Assembly: GCA_002336725.1 (NCBI GenBank)
Contig: DDEO01000047.1
Coordinates: 1 to 7,100, forward strand
DNA length: 7,100 nucleotides
Reading direction: 5' to 3'
Origin: Bacteroidetes bacterium UBA1952
GTDB lineage: Bacteria; Bacteroidota; Bacteroidia; Chitinophagales; Chitinophagaceae
Part shown: positions 1 through 5,757 of the stretch, piece by piece
Numbering within the stretch: the stretch's first letter is position 1
How the letters are laid out: each line of letters opens with the position of its first letter
Position numbers and translations under genes: made by a program
The notes under the pieces: model-generated
The model's input: the letters and a program-made list of their open reading frames with translations, nothing else
Database searches by the model: none
Told to the model about the DNA's origin: nothing

Positions 1-1370
1 TGCTGTATGCGATAGTAGATATTGAGACGACGGGAAGCCATGCAGCGGCGGCCGGCATTACCGAAATTGCCATCGTGATTCATGACGGGCAGCAAGTGCT
101 TGACACTTATACCACGCTCGTTAATCCCAAATATCCGATTCCGCGCTTTGTTCAGGGCCTCACCGGCATCACCGACAAGATGGTGGCCCACGCGCCGGCA
201 TTTGAAGAAATCGCCGGAACGGTGGCCGATATGCTGCGTGGGAAAGTATTTGTGGCCCACAATGTCAATTTCGACTACTCGTTTGTAAAGCACTGCCTCG
301 ACGCTGCCGGGCATCGCTTTGAGGCCCGCAAACTCTGCACTATCCGCTATGCCCGCAAGGTGGTGCCGGGGTTGCGCCGCTACGGACTGGCTTCCATCTG
401 CCCGGAACTGGGCATCGAGCATAACGACCGCCACCGCGCCCTGGGCGATGCCGAAGCCACGGCCCGCCTTTTTGCCCACCTCGTGGCCAACGACCGCGAC
501 GGCGAATTGCAAAAAATCCTGAAAGGCCGCAACGCCGAGCAATATCTGCCGCCGCACGTTCCGGTGGAAGAACTCGATGTCTTGCCGCCTTCGCCGGGCG
601 TGTATTATTTCTATAACGCCGCCGGAAAACCGGTGTATGTAGGCAAGGCGCTGAACCTCAAAAAGCGCGTTCGGAGCCATTTTTCCAACAACAAAACTTC
701 CCGTCAAAAGGCCGATTTCCTGCGCGAAATTCACCGGATTTCCTACACGCCGGTCGCCACGGATTTAATGGCGCATATTCTGGAAAGCGTGGAAATCCGT
801 CGCCTCTGGCCTTCACACAACCGCAGCCAGCGGGGCTATCATCCGCGTTTTGGTTTGTTTCCCTACGAAGACCGGAATGGCTATCTGCATCTGGCCGTAG
901 AAAAGCACCGGATGGTTGTGCCGGCGCTGTATTCTTTTAATACGCTCAACGAAGGCTATCGGCGGCTGCGCGCCCTGGCCGAAGATTTTTCGTTGTGCCC
1001 GCGCCTCTGCGGCCTCGCGCCTCAATCTGATTGCACCGGCGGATTGCCTGCTGAAGGCTGTGATGGCTTTTGCGCCGAAGCGCCTGCTTTTTACAATGCC
1101 CGCGTGCAGGAAGCCATGAAAACATTGCAGGAGCAGCTTCCCAGTTTTGCGCTTTTCGACGCAGGCCGCGAGATGGGCGAGCGCAGCTGTATTCTGGTCC
1201 AAAAGGGAAATCTCTGCGCAATGGGCTACCTACCGGAAGCAGTATCGGCTGAATCCTGCGAACAACTCCTCGACCTGCTCGACCCGCTGCCCGACAACGA
1301 CTATATCCGCAGCCTCGTTTATCGCCACGCCACCGAATTTCCGGAAAAAGTGGTTTATTTCCAGCCCTGA
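1..1370 (+). CDS. DEDDh exonuclease fused to a UvrC/Cho-like GIY-YIG nuclease (5' end just cut)
   Basis: The reading frame is open to the left edge and reads LYAIVDIETTG from base 3. The preceding codon is xTG (base 0 unseen), so the start is probably an ATG, GTG or TTG missing only its first base, giving about 456 residues. A GTG at 75 would delete the first exonuclease motif and is not the start. Counting from that presumed start, the exonuclease domain (about 1-165) has Exo I D7-I-E9, Exo II HNVNFD ending at D92, and Exo III H145-x4-D150, the DEDDh pattern of DnaQ/epsilon-type proofreaders. A GIY-YIG domain follows (about 195-275) with GVYYF near 200, YVGKA near 213, catalytic-type R223 and E262. 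Cysteines at 333, 337, 345, 354 and 358 resemble the UvrC/Cho cysteine cluster. Known: such fusions are often labelled as DNA polymerase III epsilon or exonuclease. Inferred: it trims and incises damaged DNA. Substrate unknown. Confidence 0.93.
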   Translation, partial: LYAIVDIETTGSHAAAAGITEIAIVIHDGQQVLDTYTTLVNPKYPIPRFVQGLTGITDKMVAHAPAFEEIAGTVADMLRGKVFVAHNVNFDYSFVKHCLDAAGHRFEARKLCTIRYARKVVPGLRRYGLASICPELGIEHNDRHRALGDAEATARLFAHLVANDRDGELQKILKGRNAEQYLPPHVPVEELDVLPPSPGVYYFYNAAGKPVYVGKALNLKKRVRSHFSNNKTSRQKADFLREIHRISYTPVATDLMAHILESVEIRRLWPSHNRSQRGYHPRFGLFPYEDRNGYLHLAVEKHRMVVPALYSFNTLNEGYRRLRALAEDFSLCPRLCGLAPQSDCTGGLPAEGCDGFCAEAPAFYNARVQEAMKTLQEQLPSFALFDAGREMGERSCILVQKGNLCAMGYLPEAVSAESCEQLLDLLDPLPDNDYIRSLVYRHATEFPEKVVYFQP

Positions 1371-1382
1371 CAAGGCTTTTTT
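1363..1382 (+). terminator. Weak candidate terminator after the nuclease gene
   Basis: AGCC (1363-1366) can pair with GGCT (1374-1377) across a 7-base loop, followed directly by a run of T (1378-1382). The stem is only 4 bp and overlaps the TGA stop codon. A longer alternative pairs 1363-1371 with 1398-1405, with one bulged base and a 26-base loop, and also leads into TT. Neither is strong, so this is only a possible end of the transcript. Confidence 0.25.
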
Positions 1383-1498
1383 AGACCTGGCATAGAAGTC
1401 AGGCTTTCCCCACAGAAATCCTAATGTTGGCGCGGGGGAATAACAAATTTCACGGGTGTAAAACCTGCCGCCTACGGTGTTTTAATTTTAATATAAAG

Positions 1499-1650
1499 GC
1501 GTATTTATCTCTGCGTCTCTGCGAGATTCCGACAATAACAGCGTATTTTTCTCTGCGTCTCTGCGAGACTTCAATGATAACAGTGTATTTTTCTCTGCGA
1601 GATTCCGACAATAACAGCGTATTTTTCTCTGCGAGATTCCGACGATAACG
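1499..1650. repeat. Four-unit intergenic tandem repeat (42, 42, 34 and 34 bp)
   Basis: Four head-to-tail units lie at 1499-1540, 1541-1582, 1583-1616 and 1617-1650. Each begins GCGTATTT or GTGTATTT, runs through TCTCTGCGAGA and ends near GATAACA or AATAACA. In the first two units the octamer TCTCTGCG is itself doubled; the last two have one copy, which explains the 8-bp length difference. TCTCTGCGAGA is an imperfect inverted repeat (TCTC, 3-base spacer, GAGA). The array fills most of the 286-bp gap between two convergent genes and ends 7 bp from the recF stop codon. Short reading frames cross it on both strands, but they merely translate the repeat and change register at the 8-bp difference, so I do not call a gene. 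The rest of the gap (1383-1498) shows only A/T-rich sequence. Confidence 0.9.
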
Positions 1651-1656
1651 CCGGGT

Positions 1657-2742
1657 CTAATCGCTTCCAGTCCCGATAAACTGCACGCCGGCATTCTCGC
1701 CGAAAGCCTCCCGCACCCTTTCCGGGTGAGTATCGGTGAGCAGCACCTGCCCGAAATGGGGTTCGCCAATGATGCGCAGAAGCGCCTCTATGCGCTGTTG
1801 ATCGAGCTTTTCAAAAATATCGTCGAGCAGCAGGATGGGGGAGAAGCCAAAGCAATTTTGCAGGTATTGATACTGCGCCAGCTTCAGGGCAAAGAGCAGC
1901 GTTTTGCGCTGTCCCTGCGAAGCAAAAACACGCACCGGCTTTTCGTGAATCAGGAAGGCCCAGTCGTCGCGGTGGATGCCCCGCGTAGTACGCTGCGCCC
2001 GCAGGTCTTCGTGCTGTCTTTCGCGGAGCCATTCGGCCAGCGACTTTTGCTGCACCTCTGATTCATAGACCACCTGCACATCCTCTGCGCCCGACGAAAG
2101 GCGGTGATACAGCTCGTTGAGCAGCGGCAGGAAGGCATCCAGAAAAACGGCCCTTTTCTGGTAGATGACGGTGCCGTGTTCGTGCAGCCGCAGGTCGTAG
2201 GATTCCAGTTCGATGCGGTCGGGCGTTGCCCCAAAAACCTGCGCTTTGAGCCAGGCATTGCGCTGTTGCAGGATGCGGTTATAGTGCAGCAGGCTTTCGA
2301 GATAGTGGCGGTCGGTTTGGGCCAGAATACTGTCCATCCATTTGCGCCGTACTTCGGAGCCGCCGAGGATCAGCTCGCCGTCGTCGGGGGCAATCATCAC
2401 GGCGGCATACTGACCAATAAAATCGGCTGCCCGCATTACCGGAACGCCGGAAACCAGCAGTTCTTTTTTGCCGGATTCCCAGCGCGCACTCACGGTTTGT
2501 TCCATCCCATCTTTCTCGAAATGCCCCACTATGCGAAAACCATTGCTCTCCCAGCGGGCCAGGCTCTGTTGCTGCGCCGTGAAATAGCTTTTGGTGTAGC
2601 ACAGATAATAAACCGCGTCTAAAATCGCCGTCTTGCCGCTGCCATTGGGGCCGGTGATGGCCGTTATCCGCCCCTCAAAGCGGAAACCGGCCTGCGCATA
2701 GAGGCGGTATTGAAAAAAAGAAAGCTGACGAATGGATTGCAA
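1657..2742 (-). CDS. recF: DNA replication and repair protein RecF
   Basis: RecF is an SMC-like ATPase that binds gapped DNA and helps RecO and RecR load RecA in single-strand gap repair. The 361 residues are the usual length. Walker A is GPNGSGKT (31-38). The ABC signature region around SQGQRK is at 275-280, Walker B LLLDD at 304-308 with the D-loop EKLD right after, and a switch histidine in TDTHP at 339. HRDDW (257-261) is also a RecF hallmark. The start is TTG at 2742: the product then begins MQSIRQLSFFQYRLY, matching the short N-terminal strand expected before the Walker A region, and no ATG or GTG lies close by in frame. The gene stands alone, convergent with the nuclease gene and divergent from the hydrolase, and is not in a dnaA-dnaN-recF cluster within this window. 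Confidence 0.95.
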   Translation of the reverse strand: MQSIRQLSFFQYRLYAQAGFRFEGRITAITGPNGSGKTAILDAVYYLCYTKSYFTAQQQSLARWESNGFRIVGHFEKDGMEQTVSARWESGKKELLVSGVPVMRAADFIGQYAAVMIAPDDGELILGGSEVRRKWMDSILAQTDRHYLESLLHYNRILQQRNAWLKAQVFGATPDRIELESYDLRLHEHGTVIYQKRAVFLDAFLPLLNELYHRLSSGAEDVQVVYESEVQQKSLAEWLRERQHEDLRAQRTTRGIHRDDWAFLIHEKPVRVFASQGQRKTLLFALKLAQYQYLQNCFGFSPILLLDDIFEKLDQQRIEALLRIIGEPHFGQVLLTDTHPERVREAFGENAGVQFIGTGSD

Positions 2743-2749
2743 GACCCGG

Positions 2750-2757
2750 CAAAAGTA
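2750..2757 (-). promoter_or_regulatory. Candidate Bacteroidota -7 promoter element for recF
   Basis: On the minus strand this octamer reads TACTTTTG, an exact match to the Bacteroidota -7 consensus TAnnTTTG. It lies 7 bases upstream of the TTG start codon of recF, so transcription would begin almost at the start codon and give a leaderless or near-leaderless message. I see no clear TTG-type -33 box about 20 bp further upstream, which keeps this tentative. Confidence 0.35.
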
Positions 2758-2794
2758 ACCGGAGCCGCCATTCTGTAGCCGGAAAGGAGCCGAT

Positions 2795-2814
2795 TTTCCG
2801 GAAATTTCCGGAAA
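2795..2814. repeat. 20-bp perfect palindrome made of two TTTCCGGAAA decamers
   Basis: Two adjoining copies of the self-complementary decamer TTTCCGGAAA together form a 20-bp perfect palindrome. It sits between the divergent recF (start 2742) and alpha/beta hydrolase (start 2886) genes, 52 and 71 bp from their start codons. The position suits an operator for a dimeric or tetrameric regulator. Single copies of the same decamer also occur inside genes elsewhere in the window, so it may instead be a genome-wide iterated motif. Function is inferred, not shown. Confidence 0.6.
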
Positions 2815-2885
2815 TTAGAAAACGCGCCGGCAGCAGTTGGAACAATTTTATTCAGCCTGTAGCACATCCTTTTTCCGTCCATCTT

Positions 2886-3791
2886 ATGAAGCACCTTATT
2901 TCCAAAGACAAAACTACCGGCGAAGACATCCGCATCTCCTACAAAGACTACGGTTCCGGAAAACCCATCGTCCTGATCCACGGCTGGCCCCTGAGCAAGC
3001 ATATGTGGGAATATCAACTGGAACCCATCGTAGAGGCCGGCCTGCGCGTGGTGAAATACGACCGCCGTGGCTTTGGCCAGAGCGACAAGCCCTGGAGCGG
3101 CTACGACTATGACACGCTGGCCGATGATCTGGCTGCCGTTTTGGAGCAACTCGACCTGACCGACGTTACGCTGGTAGGCTTCTCGATGGGCGGCGGCGAA
3201 GCGGTGCGCTATCTGGGCCGGTATGGCAACAGCCGCGTCTCGCAACTGGTACTCATCAGTGCGGTAACGCCTTATCTGGTGAAAACCGACGACAACCCCG
3301 ACGGCGTGGACAGCAGCATTTTCAACGATATGCTGGAAAAACTAAACGAAGACCGCATCAACTTCCTCGACGACTTCGGCAAAAAATTCTTTGGGGTCAA
3401 TCTCATCAGCCATCCGGTGAGCGCACCCTTGCTGGAATACTACCGCGACATCGCCGCCGACGCTTCGCCCAAGGCCACCAAAGCCTGCGTAGCCACTTTT
3501 GCGCATACCGATTTCCGCAGCGACTGTGCCGCCGTTACCATCCCAACTCTGCTTATCCACGGCGATGCGGATAAAATTGTTCCGAAAGAATCCAGCACCG
3601 ACCGCGTGGCGAAGATGATTCCGCAGGCGCAATATCTGGTTTATGAAGGCGCACCACACGGTCTGTTTTATACCCATAAAGATGCGCTGAGCCGCGACCT
3701 GATTGCCTTCGCCAAAACCGGAAAAGCCTATCACTATGTGCATTCCGAAGACGGTAAAGCTGATATAAACAATGATATTATTATTCCTTAG
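2886..3791 (+). CDS. Alpha/beta hydrolase of the chloroperoxidase/aryl-esterase type
   Basis: This is a cytosolic serine hydrolase of 301 residues with no signal peptide. The oxyanion loop HGWPLS is at 32-37. The nucleophile elbow GFSMGG places Ser100. The acid is Asp229 in HGDADKIVP and the base His258 in GAPHG. The spacings from Ser to Asp and His (129 and 158) closely match those I recall for the Pseudomonas fluorescens aryl esterase (Ser94, Asp222, His251), which supports the cofactor-free 'non-haem chloroperoxidase' subfamily. These enzymes hydrolyse esters and can show perhydrolase activity in vitro; the natural substrate is unknown. Relatives are usually about 275 residues. The extra roughly 22 C-terminal residues after AFAKTGK look like a polar, lineage-specific tail. 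ATG at 2886 fits the N-terminus. The gene appears monocistronic, divergent from recF and closed by a strong terminator. Confidence 0.9.
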   Translation: MKHLISKDKTTGEDIRISYKDYGSGKPIVLIHGWPLSKHMWEYQLEPIVEAGLRVVKYDRRGFGQSDKPWSGYDYDTLADDLAAVLEQLDLTDVTLVGFSMGGGEAVRYLGRYGNSRVSQLVLISAVTPYLVKTDDNPDGVDSSIFNDMLEKLNEDRINFLDDFGKKFFGVNLISHPVSAPLLEYYRDIAADASPKATKACVATFAHTDFRSDCAAVTIPTLLIHGDADKIVPKESSTDRVAKMIPQAQYLVYEGAPHGLFYTHKDALSRDLIAFAKTGKAYHYVHSEDGKADINNDIIIP

Positions 3792-3818
3792 AGACGGCAT
3801 ATAGGCTCGGATTTTATG

Positions 3819-3848
3819 AAAAAACGCGGTACTACACCGCGTTTTTTT
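3819..3848 (+). terminator. Strong intrinsic terminator after the alpha/beta hydrolase
   Basis: AAAAAACGCGGT (3819-3830) pairs perfectly with ACCGCGTTTTTT (3836-3847) around the 5-base loop ACTAC. The G/C core of the 12-bp stem leads into an uninterrupted T run to 3848. It begins 27 bases after the hydrolase stop. The A/T arms make it formally bidirectional, but no minus-strand gene ends on its right side. Confidence 0.9.
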
Positions 3849-3934
3849 GCGTTTATGCCTCTGAAAAGCACTTCCTGCAAGCGAACCACCGCAACCCCGG
3901 AATAACCCTTAATTTCGCGCTTCTTCTAAACAAT

Positions 3935-5143
3935 ATGGCTACAACAACCTCCTATCCGCACGTTCCTTACGGCAAAGCTGTTTATGGTGAAAAAGAAATA
4001 GAAGCCGTCAATCAGGTGCTGCGCACTTCCACGCAAATGGGAAAGCATACCCGCGAGATGGAAGCCCGCGTAGCGGCGTTGTATGACAAGAAATATGGCG
4101 TTATGGTCAATTCCGGTTCGAGCGCACTCTACCTCGCTGCCGAACTGATGGGCTATGAAGCCGGTGCCGAAATCATCACACCAGCACTCACCTTCAGCAC
4201 TACCGTAGCGCCGCAGGTACGCCGGGGCTGGGTTCCGGCCTTTGTGGACGTAGAAGAAGGCACATACAATATAGACGCTTCCAAAGTAGAGGAGATGATT
4301 ACGCCCCAAACAAAGGCGATGATTATCCCTAACCTCATCGGCAACCTGCCCGACTGGAAAGCACTCCGCGAAATTGCCGATAAACACGGGCTTTTTGTAC
4401 TCGAAGACAGCGCCGACACGCTGGGTGCCGAAATTGATGGCAAATCCTCCGGACGCTTTACCGATATGAGTACCACTTCTTTTTATGGTTCGCACATCAT
4501 CAACTGCGCAGGCAATGGCGGTATGTTGTGCGTCAATACGGAAGCATTTTATGATCGGGGCCGACTGTTGCGCAGCTGGGGACGCAGCTCTTCGCTGTTT
4601 GTTGAAAGTGAAGCCATCGAAAACCGCTTCAACGTAGAAGTGGATGGCATTCCCTACGATGCCAAATTTGTGTTTGAAGAGCCGGGATTTAACATCGAAC
4701 CTTCCGAACTGGGCGCTGCCTTTGGACTGGTTCAGCTCGACGATTTGAAACATAATATTGATACCCGCACGGAGAATTTCCGGAAAATGCGCGAATTTTT
4801 TGCGCAATATGAGGAATTTTTTATCCTGCCCAGGCAACTGCCTAACAGCCGCACGGGCTGGCTGGCCTTTACGCTCACCATTCGCGACACCGCGCCGTTT
4901 ATCCGCCGCGACCTGCAAATCTTCCTCGAGAAGCGCAATATCCAGACGCGCACCGTCTTTACCGGAAATATCCTGCGTCAGCCGGGCTTCAAAAACCTGC
5001 CGAGCAAGAAGGCGGCGGCGGGCTATCCGGAGGCTGATCGCGTGATGCGCGGCGGGATGCTGCTGGCCTGCCACCACGGCCTGAGCGAGGAGCAGATTGC
5101 GCACGTGATGGAGAGCGTTACTGAATTTATGAGCCAATATTAA
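3935..5143 (+). CDS. DegT/DnrJ/EryC1/StrS-fold sugar enzyme, probable PLP/PMP-dependent 3-dehydratase
   Basis: The 402 residues have the fold of the sugar-nucleotide aminotransferases: NSGSSALYLA (59-68) for the cofactor phosphate, TPALTFSTT (82-90), and D158 in LEDSAD for the pyridine nitrogen. In aminotransferases the motif SFYxSK carries the PLP lysine; here it reads SFYGSH, giving His187. S182, D158 and H187 line up with Ser183, Asp159 and His188 of GDP-4-keto-6-deoxymannose 3-dehydratase ColD, as I recall that enzyme. Known: Lys-to-His members (ColD, RfbH/DdhC) remove the sugar C3 hydroxyl. RfbH-type enzymes carry a [2Fe-2S] cysteine cluster after RSWGR. Here that segment reads RSWGRSSS and the whole protein has only Cys191, 199 and 379, so an iron-free mechanism is inferred. 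The substrate nucleotide sugar cannot be read from context, because no other sugar gene is adjacent. ATG at 3935 is natural. A long antisense frame over this gene is a shadow. Confidence 0.88.
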   Translation: MATTTSYPHVPYGKAVYGEKEIEAVNQVLRTSTQMGKHTREMEARVAALYDKKYGVMVNSGSSALYLAAELMGYEAGAEIITPALTFSTTVAPQVRRGWVPAFVDVEEGTYNIDASKVEEMITPQTKAMIIPNLIGNLPDWKALREIADKHGLFVLEDSADTLGAEIDGKSSGRFTDMSTTSFYGSHIINCAGNGGMLCVNTEAFYDRGRLLRSWGRSSSLFVESEAIENRFNVEVDGIPYDAKFVFEEPGFNIEPSELGAAFGLVQLDDLKHNIDTRTENFRKMREFFAQYEEFFILPRQLPNSRTGWLAFTLTIRDTAPFIRRDLQIFLEKRNIQTRTVFTGNILRQPGFKNLPSKKAAAGYPEADRVMRGGMLLACHHGLSEEQIAHVMESVTEFMSQY

Positions 5144-5155
5144 GCGCCTTCTTCT

Positions 5156-5479
5156 TTGGATATTCTTCTGATGTTTATCATGGTTTTTACCAATTCGGGC
5201 CTGGCCGTCCGGAAGGGTAAGAATCCCCTTGTCTGGGGTACGCTCACGCTGGTGGCGTTCTTCCTGACTTATGTACTGATGAGTACGGCCTATGTATTTA
5301 TCACGTATAAAGGCCCGATAACGCCCGACCATATTGATGATTTGCGGGTTTATATGGAGCGTTTTCAGCGCGATACCCTAAAGGTCTTGCTGCTGGCGAT
5401 GTTTGGCGTAGGCGGTGCGCTGTTGGTACGCTACCGCCTTTCCCGCTATCCAGACAAGCCCAGGCGGGATGCTGCGTGA
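5156..5479 (+). CDS. Small membrane protein of unknown function
   Basis: I do not recognise a named family. The 107-residue product has a hydrophobic, short N-terminal stretch (about 1-12), then a positively charged VRKGKNP turn, a clear membrane helix at about 27-50, a polar acidic stretch (PDHIDDLRVYMERFQRD, about 57-73) and a second helix at about 74-92, ending in a basic tail (RYRLSRYPDKPRR). This suggests two or three membrane segments. The start is taken as TTG at 5156, 12 bp after the preceding stop; ATG at 5171 would shorten it by five residues. It ends with tandem TGA-TAA stops. Close spacing suggests co-transcription with the upstream sugar dehydratase, but the sequence gives no functional link. 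Confidence 0.72.
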   Translation: MDILLMFIMVFTNSGLAVRKGKNPLVWGTLTLVAFFLTYVLMSTAYVFITYKGPITPDHIDDLRVYMERFQRDTLKVLLLAMFGVGGALLVRYRLSRYPDKPRRDAA

Positions 5480-5500
5480 TAAATTCCGGAAAATCCGGGT

Positions 5501-5522
5501 GCGGATAAGCCCTGCTATCCGC
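5501..5522. terminator. Candidate hairpin between convergent genes
   Basis: GCGGATA (5501-5507) pairs with TATCCGC (5516-5522) around an 8-base loop. It lies between the end of the small membrane protein gene (5479) and the end of the DUF2945 gene (5545), where a shared terminator would be expected. On neither side is there a long T run (CTTTGG on the plus strand, ACCCGGATTTTCC on the minus strand), so efficiency is doubtful. Confidence 0.4.
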
Positions 5523-5544
5523 CTTTGGGGGGTGCTGTGAAAGG

Positions 5545-5757
5545 TCAATCTTTTTTCCGCAACGCCGAGCCTTTGTGCGCAGCAATATGCTCCGTCTTAT
5601 CGCTCTTGATTTCATATTGCGGGTCGTCTTCAGAGGCGTGGTGCGTATAGCCTTTATAGTCAAAATCCTGCGTGTGAACTTTGATGATTTTTCCGGAAAC
5701 GTAGCCGGCTTCGGAGTTCCAGGTTACGTGGTCGCCTGTTTTGAATTTCTGTTTCAT
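5545..5757 (-). CDS. DUF2945 (HVA1 family Tudor-like) protein
   Basis: This is a 70-residue soluble protein. The N-terminal KTGDHVTWNSEAG followed by GYVSGKIIKVHTQDF, then the middle QYEIKSDKTEHIAAHKGSALRK, matches the DUF2945 / 'hypervirulence-associated Tudor domain' family in both order and length. Such proteins form a small SH3/Tudor-like barrel of unknown ligand. The frame stays open upstream to 5967, but those codons overlap the preceding gene in another frame and do not resemble this family, so the ATG at 5757 is chosen. That ATG overlaps the DUF488 stop as ATGA, implying translational coupling. The 3' end faces the small membrane protein gene. Confidence 0.9.
   Translation of the reverse strand: MKQKFKTGDHVTWNSEAGYVSGKIIKVHTQDFDYKGYTHHASEDDPQYEIKSDKTEHIAAHKGSALRKKD

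Noticed and set aside
75..1370. GTG at 75 as the start of the nuclease gene
   Set aside because: The upstream codons encode the DIETTG exonuclease motif, so the true start is at or just before the window edge.
1424..1648. A 74-codon plus-strand frame over the tandem repeat
   Set aside because: It is a repetitive translation of the array (YFSLRLCE-type units) that shifts register at the 8-bp difference. Nothing supports coding.
1499..1650. The repeat as a CRISPR array
   Set aside because: Units are contiguous with no unique spacers, lengths vary, and there are no cas genes nearby.
1488..1769. A 93-codon minus-strand frame across the repeat and the recF 3' end
   Set aside because: It overlaps recF in another frame and then reads the repeat; no family resemblance.
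2837..2864. TTG at 2837-2839 with TAGC at 2860 as a promoter for the alpha/beta hydrolase
   Set aside because: The spacing is acceptable but the -7 candidate lacks the TTTG half.
3909..3918. TAATTTCG as a -7 promoter box for the sugar dehydratase
   Set aside because: It has one mismatch at a conserved T of TAnnTTTG and no TTG box about 20 bp upstream; too weak to call.
3926..5332. A 468-codon open frame antisense to the sugar dehydratase, longer than the gene it overlaps
   Set aside because: Its translation lacks recognisable motifs, and it mirrors a well-conserved DegT-fold gene. Long antisense frames are common in G+C-rich coding DNA when sense codon use avoids the complementary stop triplets.
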